The notes below the pieces were generated by a model, which was not told where the DNA came from, ran no database searches, and saw nothing but the letters and a program-made list of their open reading frames with translations. Position numbers and translations under genes: made by a program. Source: Thermoplasmata archaeon (GTDB lineage: Archaea; Thermoplasmatota; Thermoplasmata; Thermoplasmatales; ARK-15). From it: DNA of 36,177 nucleotides. Shown piece by piece: positions 15,613-24,468 of this stretch. The stretch spans positions 1-36,177 of the forward strand of contig JAGDXS010000030.1 of the NCBI GenBank assembly GCA_023261755.1. Direction: 5' to 3'. Numbering within the stretch: position 1 is the stretch's first letter; each line of letters opens with the position of its first letter.

Positions 15613-15903
15613 TCATAATTTTTTTATGTGCACTGGAGAAGCTATTATCTTCTTGTGCACAGAACCTACCTTAAGGTCAATAACATATGAATCACCCTGC
15701 ATGCCCAAAACAGTTCCAACGAGTCCTTGAAACCTGTGATGAGGCATACCATTGTGTTGCGATGGATCAATATCTATTACTACCTTTTCACCTTCATCAA
15801 AAGACCTTAGAAAATGCGTAATCGGGGGCATACCCTTCTCTCTTACACTCTTCATCAATTTCATTCCCGAACGCGCTCTGGGTCCATGCGACATCTTGGA
15901 CAT
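15613..15903 (-). CDS. rpl21e: 50S ribosomal protein L21e
   Basis: A 96-residue large-subunit protein found only in archaea and eukaryotes. Diagnostic segments are the basic N-terminus (SHGPRARSG), KGMPPITHFLRSFDEGEKVVIDIDPS, HNGMPHHRFQGLVGTVLG and the C-terminal KVGSVHKKIIASPVHIKKL, forming an SH3-like barrel. A GAGGA Shine-Dalgarno sequence lies six bases before the ATG and runs into the pus10 stop region, so translation is probably coupled to pus10. A second ATG three codons in is possible but less well placed. Confidence 0.97.
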   Translation of the reverse strand: MSKMSHGPRARSGMKLMKSVREKGMPPITHFLRSFDEGEKVVIDIDPSQHNGMPHHRFQGLVGTVLGMQGDSYVIDLKVGSVHKKIIASPVHIKKL

Positions 15904-15905
15904 AT

Positions 15906-17072
15906 TTATTCCTCCGAATCAAGTATTTTAACTACATCAAGTCTTTCTATTTTTATTTTTTGGTCCAATACCTCAGATATGCTTGGTCTCGTTCTACCTT
16001 CATCGCCATGTGCAAATTCTTTTATATATGTGCCAGGATCAGCCATTATTTCAAGTTCTATAATTTTACCATTTTTTGATATTACATCAATTGAATATAC
16101 CTTTTTTTCTCTTTGAATGTCTGATCTCTTTCCTAGAACACGCAAAGGAGTCCTTTGATATATAACTTTTCCTTCAAGTGATTTTAATTTACTCTTTACC
16201 AATTCGATAGGCAAATCATTTTCTAGCTCAATACAAAGCCTGTAAATTTTCTTTCCTGTTTTTTCTTTAATTCTCTTCATTTCATCCCTATTAGAATATC
16301 TCAAATCAAGAACTTCAATCCTATTTTCAGATTTTGTATTTATTTCATATTCAATATTCCTTAAATCAATATTCCTTTTTTTGGGCTTGCTTATCTCTAG
16401 AATGAAAGGTCTCCCATTTCCTAGCATAAGAACATCAACATCTTCCCTTCCGGATCCATGAAGATAATAGTTGCTGCCATCAAAATATTTTACTGCTACT
16501 TCACCTATATATTCTTCAACACTCTTTCCCTCTTTTTCATGGATCCACCTAGTTTGTGGAATTCCTCTTTCGAGTTTTTTGTATCTCCCATATATGAATA
16601 TGGGCTTTGGAATTATTTCTGCGTATTCATACTCTGTATCAAATATAATTGAAATATCTGGATTTTCAAAGGAAACATCCTTTCCTAGTTTTTCAGAAAC
16701 CCTTTTTCCTATTTCTCTGCTTAATTCATTTTTTATTGTTTCACCATTTTTTCCATATTTTTCAATCAATTCCTTGTCCTTTGATTCTATTTCAAAATCT
16801 ACCCTCGTTCCCAAAAGGAATGTGTTGAATTCGTAATCTTTAACTGAATTTATAATGATAGATACAAATTTATCTATATTATTGAAAATATTATTGCATA
16901 TAATGCAATCCATATTTTTTATTTCATTATAGCTTAAATTTTCATTCATAGCATATATTATTCTTATAGCCTTGCCTCTCTCTTCGTTTGTCAATCCATG
17001 GCCAAGGTTTGCGTAAATCCTGCCCAGGCAATGATCACAAAGGTTGTTAATTTCATCGGGAATTTTAAGCAT
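15906..17072 (-). CDS. pus10: tRNA pseudouridine(54/55) synthase Pus10
   Basis: Pus10 makes pseudouridine 54 and 55 in the T-loop of archaeal tRNAs. The N-terminal region has two CxxC pairs (CDHC near residue 12, CIIC near 56) that should bind zinc, followed by a THUMP-like region. The catalytic core includes HGSGREDVDVLMLGNGRPFILEI, holding the active-site aspartate, and later YQRTPLRVLGKRSD and YIKEFAHGDEGRTRPS. At 388 residues it is normal length. It is the first gene of the cluster with rpl21e, rpo4, DUF655 and ksgA. A minus-strand AT-rich box about 12-25 bases upstream fits a nearly leaderless transcript. Confidence 0.96.
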   Translation of the reverse strand: MLKIPDEINNLCDHCLGRIYANLGHGLTNEERGKAIRIIYAMNENLSYNEIKNMDCIICNNIFNNIDKFVSIIINSVKDYEFNTFLLGTRVDFEIESKDKELIEKYGKNGETIKNELSREIGKRVSEKLGKDVSFENPDISIIFDTEYEYAEIIPKPIFIYGRYKKLERGIPQTRWIHEKEGKSVEEYIGEVAVKYFDGSNYYLHGSGREDVDVLMLGNGRPFILEISKPKKRNIDLRNIEYEINTKSENRIEVLDLRYSNRDEMKRIKEKTGKKIYRLCIELENDLPIELVKSKLKSLEGKVIYQRTPLRVLGKRSDIQREKKVYSIDVISKNGKIIELEIMADPGTYIKEFAHGDEGRTRPSISEVLDQKIKIERLDVVKILDSEE

Positions 17073-17144
17073 AATTTTGTAATTAATTAATCATATTAAA
17101 AACATGGGGATTAATTTAATTTCCCAGAAGATCATGTAAAAATT

Positions 17145-17693
17145 ATGGAATTGAGTACAGAAATTTATTCTTACGGTACATTGAACATCATGAAATACGA
17201 GGAAAATTTCCCCTGGGAAAAAATAATCGTAGATGCGATGAGATATGGATTATCTGTATACCTTATATTCGGAAACTATGTGAATATGAATTTAAGGCTG
17301 GTGCATACAACACTTAAAAGGCTTAAAATGAATGAAAATATAACAATAAGAAGAGGTTTTACATACTATCAGCTCCTTGAAATTGTTCTAGAAATTAATT
17401 CCTATTATGACATCATAATATTTTTCCATGATCCCATATCATTTAGAGACCTATCTTCAGATGAAAAATTTACATTGTCTCAAGCAGTGATGCTTAATCT
17501 CTTTAAATACGCTGAAATGTTCGATTCAATTACTGTATTTGCTCACACAGAATCTTTTAATTTTAAATATACAGTTAAAAGAATTGAGGTAAATCCTGTT
17601 AGAAAAGGTTGGAAGATAACATCAAATGGTAAAGAGTTATTTATTTATTATGATCCATTACAGGTTCCGCTTGATTATTTTATGGAGGTATGA
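17145..17693 (+). CDS. RecA-like protein without Walker A (PolB2-associated)
   Basis: A 182-residue protein I read as a degenerate RecA/RadA-fold member. NITIRRGFTYYQLLEIV (about 65-81) resembles RadA NIYVARAFNSDHQ..LL. YDIIIFFHDP (88-97) sits where the Walker B strand should be, and KRIEVNPVRKGWKIT (145-159) resembles the RadA C-terminal strands. There is no GxxxxGK(T/S): the strand where it would follow reads VYLIFGNYV (38-46), so ATP binding is probably lost. It starts a tight cassette: the 79-residue gene begins three bases after its stop and a PolB2-like polymerase follows. A non-ATPase RecA-like partner of a polymerase recalls ImuA in bacterial mutasomes. The fold assignment is inference by eye. 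Confidence 0.6.
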   Translation: MELSTEIYSYGTLNIMKYEENFPWEKIIVDAMRYGLSVYLIFGNYVNMNLRLVHTTLKRLKMNENITIRRGFTYYQLLEIVLEINSYYDIIIFFHDPISFRDLSSDEKFTLSQAVMLNLFKYAEMFDSITVFAHTESFNFKYTVKRIEVNPVRKGWKITSNGKELFIYYDPLQVPLDYFMEV

Positions 17694-17696
17694 ATA

Positions 17697-17936
17697 ATGG
17701 GAAGGAATGTTTCATCAATGCGTGAAGAAATAAATCGAATTCTTGAAAGATGGAAATCATATGAGAGAGCAATGAAAGAAAGTGATAAAATTGCTATGGA
17801 AAAGATAATTGAAAAAGTAAAAAGGCATTCTGGAGAAGCAATGTACGCTTTGGACGACCCTCTCGAAGCTGTTATTTTATCAATTCTTGTTGAAATGCAG
17901 AAGGAGATAGAGGCAATAAAAAATGGTACTAATTGA
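17697..17936 (+). CDS. Small helical protein of the PolB2 cassette
   Basis: A 79-residue, highly charged and almost wholly helical protein (IEKVKRHSGEAMYALDDPLEAVILSILVEMQKEIEAI) with no cysteines and no recognisable DNA-binding motif. It sits between the RecA-like gene, whose stop is three bases before its ATG, and the polymerase gene, which overlaps its end by 14 bases. Tight packing suggests a stoichiometric partner, perhaps a bridge between the other two products. GGAGG upstream (17685-17689, inside the previous gene) gives a plausible ribosome binding site. I recognise no named family. Confidence 0.75.
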   Translation: MGRNVSSMREEINRILERWKSYERAMKESDKIAMEKIIEKVKRHSGEAMYALDDPLEAVILSILVEMQKEIEAIKNGTN

Positions 17937-19905
17937 TATTGATGTTGGGCAAAGGGTAACTTTATATTACAAAGAAAATGATAAAATAAAATATAAAACA
18001 GATGAATTTATCCCTGAAATTCTCCTTTTTGGAAATGAAGAACAGTTAGAATCACTTTACAATGAAAATATTCCGAATGTTATTTATGTTAAAAGCAAGA
18101 AGATAAATACGGTGAGTGAAGTTCTTGATGGTACAGCTATAGGCGTAAAACCATCATATTTTTTCCAGATCGCATCATTTCTCAACAAGTATTTTAATTA
18201 TTATAGTGTAAAAATGTTTAACGTTGATATTAGACTAAGTGTAAGATACATGGCTGAAAAATCAATATTTCCATTTATGGATAACAAGGAAAGATTTTCT
18301 GTACCCGATATTTCTGGAATTAAAATATTATATATTGAAAATAAAAATAATTATTTAAAAATTCAAAATAATGAAATTTATATCTATAATTATATGAAAA
18401 TAGAAGATCAAATTTTAGAGATTGATCCAGATATTATAATATTTCCTGGTGCAGATGAGATAATTTTAAAAATTTATGAAAAGGCAAGGAGAGATGGAAA
18501 ATACTTTAATTTAGGAAGACAAAAAGGATGGATTGAATTGAAATCCAGGGAATATTTTTCATACGGAAGGGAATTTTACAAAGAAAAAGCATTGATACCT
18601 AAAGGTAGAATATTGATAGACCCGGATTCAAGTTTCATATTTAGGGAAGGAGGATTGGAAGGTGTTATTATGACATCACGCGTATCATCTTTGCCTGCAT
18701 CTTACGCAGCCAGGGCAACTCCTGGAACTCTTGTATCAACACTTGAGGTATATGAAGCTCTGAGAAAAGGTATTGCTGTACCATACCATAAATATGAATC
18801 AGAAAGGGAGAAAACTATAGAACAATTGATAAAAGCTGACAGGGGAGGAATAGTTTATCAGCCAAGGCCAGGTATTTACTGGAATGTTAAGGAGTTTGAT
18901 TACACATCAATGTATCCTTCAATAATTGTGAGAAAGAATCTATCCATAGAAACTGTGAATAAAAATTGCACAAAATATGAAATTGTACCTGAAATTAATT
19001 ATACCATTTGTAAAGACAAACCAGGTTTTTTATCATCAGCACTTAAACCTTTGCTTGAACTAAGAATTAAAATGAAAAAGATGAAAAAATTTGAAAATAG
19101 ATATACAGGCATTGATAATGCTTTAAAATGGATGCTCGTAACATCATTTGGCTATACTGGATACAGGAATGCAAAATTTGGGTCAATTGAAATTCATGAA
19201 GCAATAAACGCTTATGCGAGAGAATATTTGCTCAAAGCCAAGGAAATACTTGAAAAGAATGGGTTTGAAATAATACATGGAATTGTCGATTCCTTATGGG
19301 TAGCAGGCAAAGGAAATGCTGAAAATATTGTTAATGAAATTAATGAAATCACAGGTCTTGATATGGATTTTTCTGGAGATTATTTTTGGATGAAAATAAT
19401 TCCAGAAAAGAGTGAAATTTCAATCGGTGCTCCTGGTAAATATATTGCACTTTCAGAAAATGGTGATTTTAAGGTAAGGGGGATAATGCTAAGGAGAGGA
19501 GATGTTCCTGACATAATAAAGGATTTTCAGAATGATGCATTAAAAATTTTAAATGAATTGAAAAGTGAAGATAATCTAGAAAAAATTAGAATTTCCTTAA
19601 AGAATATTTTCCTTAGCTACAAAGAAAAAATAGAAAGAAGGTCAGTTGAAAAAGAAAAATTCCTGATTGAAAAAAGGGTGAATAAATATCCATGGGAATA
19701 TAGTTTGAAAACAGCTGAATACATTCTTCTTGAAAATTTTTATGAAAAAGGTGAAATAAAGCATCCAGGTGAAAAGATAAGATATATGGTTTATTCAATT
19801 GATCCAATAAGGGCTGTGGAAGACTCAAGGATAAAAAATTTTGATTATTCAGTTCAATTCTATTTAAAATATCTAAGGGAAGCTTATAATGAAATACTGC
19901 CTTAA
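17923..19905 (+). CDS. Family B DNA polymerase of PolB2 type with altered motifs
   Basis: A 660-residue B-family polymerase, shorter than replicative PolB (about 770-900). Motif A is FDYTSMYPSII (aspartate D326), and motif B is KWMLVTSFGYTGYRNAKFG from K402. Motif C reads HGIVDSLW instead of YxDTDS, so the first aspartate is isoleucine while the second, metal-binding one is kept (D456). The exonuclease region is degenerate: Exo I shows LYIEN without the usual DIE, and the Exo II region DPDIIIFPGADEI (from D168) lacks the asparagine/aspartate pair. This fits archaeal PolB2 (Dpo2), shown in Sulfolobus to be a damage-induced, error-prone polymerase. A lesion-bypass role without proofreading is likely. 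GTG and TTG alternatives exist, but the ATG at 17923 overlaps the 79-residue gene neatly. Confidence 0.88.
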   Translation: MVLIDIDVGQRVTLYYKENDKIKYKTDEFIPEILLFGNEEQLESLYNENIPNVIYVKSKKINTVSEVLDGTAIGVKPSYFFQIASFLNKYFNYYSVKMFNVDIRLSVRYMAEKSIFPFMDNKERFSVPDISGIKILYIENKNNYLKIQNNEIYIYNYMKIEDQILEIDPDIIIFPGADEIILKIYEKARRDGKYFNLGRQKGWIELKSREYFSYGREFYKEKALIPKGRILIDPDSSFIFREGGLEGVIMTSRVSSLPASYAARATPGTLVSTLEVYEALRKGIAVPYHKYESEREKTIEQLIKADRGGIVYQPRPGIYWNVKEFDYTSMYPSIIVRKNLSIETVNKNCTKYEIVPEINYTICKDKPGFLSSALKPLLELRIKMKKMKKFENRYTGIDNALKWMLVTSFGYTGYRNAKFGSIEIHEAINAYAREYLLKAKEILEKNGFEIIHGIVDSLWVAGKGNAENIVNEINEITGLDMDFSGDYFWMKIIPEKSEISIGAPGKYIALSENGDFKVRGIMLRRGDVPDIIKDFQNDALKILNELKSEDNLEKIRISLKNIFLSYKEKIERRSVEKEKFLIEKRVNKYPWEYSLKTAEYILLENFYEKGEIKHPGEKIRYMVYSIDPIRAVEDSRIKNFDYSVQFYLKYLREAYNEILP

Positions 19906-19951
19906 ATATAAAAAAATGGAAAAATACTTTAATTTATAATAAATACAAATT

Positions 19952-21103
19952 ATGATAAAAATGCAATATGAGGATGAAATTATAGATTTGTCAAAAAAGA
20001 TTTATCAATATGCTGAGCTAGGAAGTGAGGAATATAAATCTTCTAGCTTGATAGCAGAATCACTAAGATTGCATGGCTTTAAGATAATTTTTCCATATAT
20101 GAATATGGAAACAGCTTTCAGAGCTGAGTGGGGAAAAGGAGAACCAGCTGTCGGTATTCTTGCTGAATATGACGCTTTGCCAAATGGCCATTCCTGTGGC
20201 CATAATCTTATAGCTGCCTGGGCTTTTGGTACAGCAATTAATCTTAAAGATTCAATAAAAAAAGGTAGGATAGTTGTTTTTGGCACTCCTGCTGAAGAGG
20301 GTATTGGAAAATATGCTGGTAGTAAAGCAATAATGGCAAAGGCAGGCGCCTTTAAGGACATTGATTTTGTAGTTGGAATGCACCCTGATGATTCATGGAA
20401 CGTTGGAGCAAAGGCACTAGCAGATATTACAATATTGGCTGTATTCAATGGTAAGGCATCCCATATGGCAGATTCACCTGAAAAGGGAGTAAATGCACTT
20501 GATGCTGCTGTGACTGCCTATGTTGGTATAAATAATTTAAGAAGCTGGATAAAGAATGATAAACATGCTGTCATAGGCATGGTGTTTAGGGAATGTGGGA
20601 ATGCAACTAATGTTGTTCCAGAGAAGGCATCATTGGAAATAGATTTAAGGTCTAGTTCAGGCGAATTTCTTCAATTGCTTTTGGAAAAGGTAAAAAATTT
20701 GCTTAAAAATGTGGCTTCTGCCTTTGGCGCAAATATTGAAATAAAAGAAATTACACCTTTATATGAAAATTATAAATCAAATAGAATTATAAATAAAGTT
20801 CTTGAAGAATCTCTAAATCAATTCGGTATTTCGCCTAAAAACTTGGATTTAATAAATTCTGTAGGATCAGGGAGCACGGATGAAGCAAATGTAAGTAAAG
20901 TAGTTCCCACAGGTCATCTGGATATAAAAATAGGTTTTCCAGGTATTGCAGGTCATTCGGATGATTTCAGGATTGCTGCAAATCCTGTAAATGCAAAAGA
21001 ATCTTTGATAATTTCAATTGAAGCCACTGTGAATGCAATTAAAAAAATCATGGAAAATGAAAATATTCTAAAAGAAATTAAAAAGGAATTTAATCAACCA
21101 TGA
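19952..21103 (+). CDS. M20-family metallo-amidohydrolase (M20D-like)
   Basis: A zinc/cobalt amidohydrolase of the M20 family, 383 residues. Metal-site blocks are AEYDALPNGHSCGHN (residues 72-85), TPAEEGIGKYAG with the catalytic glutamate, GMHPDD, and the late GIAGHSDDF. The insert domain GKASHMADSPEKGVNALDAAV is the dimerisation lid. The closest group is the AbgB/aminoacylase-1-like amidohydrolases, which cleave N-acyl or aminobenzoyl-glutamate-type amides. The exact substrate cannot be told. Start could be ATG 19952 or 19961; a TATA-like TTTATAATA at 19933-19941 suggests a leaderless start near the second. Ten bases of its 3' end overlap gltX. Confidence 0.88.
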   Translation: MIKMQYEDEIIDLSKKIYQYAELGSEEYKSSSLIAESLRLHGFKIIFPYMNMETAFRAEWGKGEPAVGILAEYDALPNGHSCGHNLIAAWAFGTAINLKDSIKKGRIVVFGTPAEEGIGKYAGSKAIMAKAGAFKDIDFVVGMHPDDSWNVGAKALADITILAVFNGKASHMADSPEKGVNALDAAVTAYVGINNLRSWIKNDKHAVIGMVFRECGNATNVVPEKASLEIDLRSSSGEFLQLLLEKVKNLLKNVASAFGANIEIKEITPLYENYKSNRIINKVLEESLNQFGISPKNLDLINSVGSGSTDEANVSKVVPTGHLDIKIGFPGIAGHSDDFRIAANPVNAKESLIISIEATVNAIKKIMENENILKEIKKEFNQP

Positions 21104-22758
21104 GCATAGTATCCATTCACAAAATCTGATACAAAAACATTAACAAAACCAAATCTTTCGAATTGGACTAGCTCATTTTTTATTTTAAGTATTTTAGGCT
21201 CTGCAAGGCCATTTACAATGTTGCCATCAGGCATTTCAACAATGCATTTTACTGAATTTTCAGGTACCCAATGTATGATCTTCAATTTTTTAACGAGGCT
21301 TAAATCATTGTTTAAAAATTTTAAGCTATTGTTTTCAAATTCAAAATTTCCTAGATCTTTTAATCTTATCATTTCATTATTTTTTAAATTATTATAATCT
21401 GAATCTGAAATATATATATTGAAATTCTTTCCAAGTTGGTACTCCCTAAATCCAAGTTCCTGATGGCTAGGATGTAGAGGTGCTTTTGATTTAAGCTCAA
21501 TATCGCTTGAAACGCTTAATTTATTGGGATTCCATACGAAAAAGTATCTTTTTGTTCTTCCATCCACTATTGTTCTATTATATGAATACAGATTTTCCCA
21601 AGAAAAAATTATGTCAACATCCTTAATTCCTGCATCAACCCAATATTTCCTTATCGCCTGTGGATCGATACCCCTTTTCTTTATTGCAAGAAGTGTTCCT
21701 AATCTTACATCATCCCAACCTTTGAATGTACCATCCCTTATTCCCTTTTTTATTATGGATGTTTTTAAAATGGATCCTTCAATTTTCACCTTTCCATAAT
21801 GAATGTACACAGGTTTTTTCCAATTAAAATAGTCAAATATGTAAATCTGCCTGTAAGTATTGTTAAGATGATCCTTTCCTCTTAGTACATGTGTAAGACC
21901 AAGCTCATGATCATCTATTGCAACTGAAAAATTCATCAATGGGTACACAATATATTTTTGACCTATTCTTGGATGTATTGCTTTTCTTATTATCCTGAAT
22001 GCAGCCCAATCCCTAATGGCAGGATTCGGATGGTTTAAATCTGTCTTTACAACATATACCGCTTCCCTATCATCATATTTTCCGGAAAGCATATTATCCC
22101 ATCTTTCAAGATGAATTGATGCATCTGCATCCCTATCGGGGCAGGGTTTCCTTGCTATTTTCAATTTTCTCCATTCTTTTTCATCACATAATGTTATGTA
22201 TGCTTTCCCCATTTCAATGAGATTTTTTGCATATTTATAATAAAGATCAAACCTGTCCGATTGAATTACTATTTCATGAATTTTAACTTCAAGATAATTA
22301 AGATCATCTTTAATCATATCATAAGCATAATTTTCAACATTGAGAGGATTAGTATCCTCTATCCTAAGAATTAATCTACCACCATATCTCTTTACATATT
22401 CATCATTCAATATTGCCATCCTTGAATGTCCTATATGCAAAGGTCCAGAAGGTGAAGGCGCAAGCCTCATCACTACCTCGCCTTTCACATCAGGAAGATC
22501 GGGTAATGCTTTCTTTTCAACCACTTTTTTCTTCTCCAATGCTTCTGGAAAAATCTCAATAAGCTCAGATTTTTGCCTTTCCTGGTCCATATTATTTACT
22601 TCTTCAACAATCTTTTTTATAATGGGTATTAAATCCTTTATAGAATTTTTTAATGATGGATTGGATGCAAGTATTTTACCCAAAACACTCTTTTCATCAG
22701 CCTTGCCTCCATGTTCAACTGCGTTCTGTAGAGCGTATTTTCTAATTTCATTTTCCAT
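21094..22758 (-). CDS. gltX: Glutamyl-tRNA synthetase (archaeal, GlnRS-like class)
   Basis: Charges tRNA-Glu and, in archaea, usually also tRNA-Gln for later amidation. The Rossmann HIGH motif is seen in MRLAPSPSGPLHIGHSRMAILN, followed by the class I RIEDTNP. The KMSKS counterpart is SILKTSIIKKGI, in the archaeal style. The C-terminal half is the beta-barrel anticodon domain of GlnRS type, not the helical bacterial one. About 100 helical residues precede HIGH, as in other archaeal GluRS. The chosen ATG has GGTGA five bases before it; a GTG four codons upstream is less likely. The gene overlaps the upstream Nog1-like GTPase gene by 11 bases. Confidence 0.96.
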   Translation of the reverse strand: MENEIRKYALQNAVEHGGKADEKSVLGKILASNPSLKNSIKDLIPIIKKIVEEVNNMDQERQKSELIEIFPEALEKKKVVEKKALPDLPDVKGEVVMRLAPSPSGPLHIGHSRMAILNDEYVKRYGGRLILRIEDTNPLNVENYAYDMIKDDLNYLEVKIHEIVIQSDRFDLYYKYAKNLIEMGKAYITLCDEKEWRKLKIARKPCPDRDADASIHLERWDNMLSGKYDDREAVYVVKTDLNHPNPAIRDWAAFRIIRKAIHPRIGQKYIVYPLMNFSVAIDDHELGLTHVLRGKDHLNNTYRQIYIFDYFNWKKPVYIHYGKVKIEGSILKTSIIKKGIRDGTFKGWDDVRLGTLLAIKKRGIDPQAIRKYWVDAGIKDVDIIFSWENLYSYNRTIVDGRTKRYFFVWNPNKLSVSSDIELKSKAPLHPSHQELGFREYQLGKNFNIYISDSDYNNLKNNEMIRLKDLGNFEFENNSLKFLNNDLSLVKKLKIIHWVPENSVKCIVEMPDGNIVNGLAEPKILKIKNELVQFERFGFVNVFVSDFVNGYYAHG

Positions 22759-23722
22759 CGGAATCACCAATTATTTTTTCTATTCTGCTTAATAATTCAT
22801 TTAGATTTATTTTTTCCTTTGCGGAAATTTTTATTCTAGATGAATCAGATTTAAAAATATCTACCTTGTTTTCTATGTCTAGAATATTAGATTGAAAGTT
22901 ATTTTTTATATCTTCCAGTAGAGAAATCTGTTTTTTCATCGGATATCCGCAAGTTTCGCTTGGGTCAAGCACAAATATTATTATGTCTGCAAGATGCTTT
23001 ATAGCAAGTATCGCCTGTTTTTCCATATCATTCCTTTCATTGAATGGTCTGTCAAGCAATCCAGGCGTATCTATTATCTGAACTTTAATATGACCAAAAT
23101 ATCTGTGACCAATAAGTATGCCTTTTGTGGTAAAAGGGTATGGTGCTATTTCAGGCTTTGCTGATGAAATTGATTTCACAAGCTCAGATTTTCCCACATT
23201 TGGAAATCCTGCCACCACTATTGTAAAAAGTTCAGGATCCACATCAGGAACATTTATTAACTTCGATCTTGCAATTTTTAAATAATCAAGATCCTTGTTT
23301 ATTCCATCAATAAAGGATGAGAACCTACCGAAGTATGAATTCATTATTTTAGAAAAATCATCCATTTCCCTTGTTTTTTCAAGATCTTTGATTGTTTTTG
23401 TAGTCAATTTTACAATACTGTCCCTGCACCATTTAATTGATCCAAGTGCCATTTTATATTTGTCCCTGTCAACTAGTATTTCAACAAGCTCCTTGTGAAA
23501 TGGATCAAGATCACTTAAATTCGGAAATTTTTTTAAGTATGAATCTAAAGTTTCCTTTGCACTTTTTTCCATAGATTTCAATTTATTTATATCCCAGTTT
23601 CTAAACATGGCTACTTTGTCTGGGTGCTTTGCCATGGAAATTTTCTTTGATCTCCTAAAACTCTTGTCTATTATTTCCTTTGAAGACAGGACCTGGGGTA
23701 TCTTTGAAAAAATGTAATTCAC
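22748..23722 (-). CDS. Nog1-like GTPase
   Basis: A 324-residue Obg/Nog1-class GTPase. A helical N-terminal domain of about 160 residues contains FRNWDINKLKSMEKSAKETLDSYLKKFPNLSDLDPFHKELVEILVDRDKYK, the Nog1 N-domain pattern. The G domain has G1 GFPNVGKSE, the G2 region PYPFTTKGI, G3 DTPGLLDRP, G4 ENKVD and G5 ISAKEKINL. Nog1 acts in large-subunit ribosome assembly in eukaryotes, and a similar role is presumed in archaea. It overlaps gltX, and the small 81-residue gene lies 12 bases upstream, so all are probably one operon headed by the winged-helix gene. Confidence 0.9.
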   Translation of the reverse strand: MNYIFSKIPQVLSSKEIIDKSFRRSKKISMAKHPDKVAMFRNWDINKLKSMEKSAKETLDSYLKKFPNLSDLDPFHKELVEILVDRDKYKMALGSIKWCRDSIVKLTTKTIKDLEKTREMDDFSKIMNSYFGRFSSFIDGINKDLDYLKIARSKLINVPDVDPELFTIVVAGFPNVGKSELVKSISSAKPEIAPYPFTTKGILIGHRYFGHIKVQIIDTPGLLDRPFNERNDMEKQAILAIKHLADIIIFVLDPSETCGYPMKKQISLLEDIKNNFQSNILDIENKVDIFKSDSSRIKISAKEKINLNELLSRIEKIIGDSDGK

Positions 23723-23734
23723 TTTTCCTTCCTC

Positions 23735-23980
23735 TTATTTAAAGTACGAGGGTATCTCTTCCCTCTTTTCATTCACTTTTGCCAATTCTATTATATCTAT
23801 TGCGCTAATTGAATTTACAGGTATTATTCTATATTTACCTTCAACCTCTTCCGTTTCAATGACCATCGCTGATTCCTCTCCAAGGTTAATAAAACCTGCA
23901 AATTTTCCTTGCGTTATACTTATTTTTTCGTGATCACCTATTATATACACTTTACAAACAGTACCCATTGTTAAATCCAT
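23735..23980 (-). CDS. Small beta-rich protein, function unknown
   Basis: An 81-residue protein with alternating hydrophobic strands (TVCKVYIIGDHEKISITQGKFAGFI, SAMVIET, KYRIIPVNSISAIDII) ending in a short charged helix. The pattern suggests a small SH3- or Sm-like barrel, which is inference. I recognise no named family. The ATG at 23980 overlaps the stop of the winged-helix gene (TAATG), and GGGGTGA stands a few bases before it, so the two are translationally coupled. A second ATG at 23968 is possible. Its setting with a regulator, a Nog1-like GTPase and gltX points towards translation or RNA. Confidence 0.78.
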   Translation of the reverse strand: MDLTMGTVCKVYIIGDHEKISITQGKFAGFINLGEESAMVIETEEVEGKYRIIPVNSISAIDIIELAKVNEKREEIPSYFK

Positions 23981-24417
23981 TATTTTTTCACCCCTAACAT
24001 TTTTTCAATATTTTCTATCCTTTTTCTATAATGTTCCATAGCAATTTTTACATTTGCTTCAACAAAATTCCATGATGATGATAGGCTCCCATATCTAAGC
24101 CTGTATTTTTTCAGTTTACCATCTAGTTCCTCTTCAAGAATATCAAGGCTCTTCAATCTATTTAGATGCCTGTAAAGTGTGGGTCTGGTTGTTTCAAGCA
24201 TACCCATCAATTCCTCAGGGGTCCATGATCTATCAGATCTAAGAAGAAAGCATTCCTTGAATAATCTGTACGGTACACTTTTTTTAATATTTTCAAGATC
24301 ATTTATATCCTTAATTTCAGGCAAATAACCTATGCTGGAAAGAAAATCAGCTAACTCTGCATCTGGATCACTTTCCATTCCGCCTGTTCCCTTAAGCTTT
24401 ATCTGTATTTCAAACAT
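23980..24417 (-). CDS. Winged-helix transcriptional regulator
   Basis: A 145-residue protein with a winged helix at about residues 50-110 (VPYRLFKECFLLRSDRSWTPEELMGMLETTRPTLYRHLNRLKSLDILEEE) and a charged C-terminal helix (AMEHYRKRIENIEKML) that could dimerise. The first 25 residues are a short beta-like stretch. The ArsR/MarR-like winged helix is clear from the recognition helix TRPTLYRHLNRLK; the ligand is unknown. It heads the operon with the 81-residue gene, the Nog1-like GTPase and gltX. It is divergent from mptA across 71 bases, where the two promoters must overlap, so it may control both directions. Confidence 0.85.
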   Translation of the reverse strand: MFEIQIKLKGTGGMESDPDAELADFLSSIGYLPEIKDINDLENIKKSVPYRLFKECFLLRSDRSWTPEELMGMLETTRPTLYRHLNRLKSLDILEEELDGKLKKYRLRYGSLSSSWNFVEANVKIAMEHYRKRIENIEKMLGVKK

Positions 24418-24460
24418 ATATTTACCTGTTTTCTTTAAGTGAATCTGTTTTAAATACTTT

Positions 24461-24468
24461 TTTATATG
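24461..24468 (+). promoter_or_regulatory. Putative TATA box for mptA
   Basis: TTTATATG is centred about 25 bases before the mptA ATG and no Shine-Dalgarno sequence lies between, fitting a leaderless mRNA. The same 71-base gap holds a minus-strand TATTTAAA for the winged-helix gene and two CTGTTTT direct repeats 19 bases apart (24426 and 24445), possible regulator sites. Confidence 0.45.

Noticed and set aside
17118-17123. AATTTC hexamer upstream of the PolB2 cassette, resembling the ANTTTC damage-response motif of Sulfolobus
   Set aside because: A six-base AT-rich match is expected by chance in this DNA and the organism is not a Sulfolobus relative.
21748-21765. Possible loss of the KMSKS motif in GluRS
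   Set aside because: Archaeal GluRS enzymes normally have a divergent form, and LKTSIIKKGI fits that pattern.
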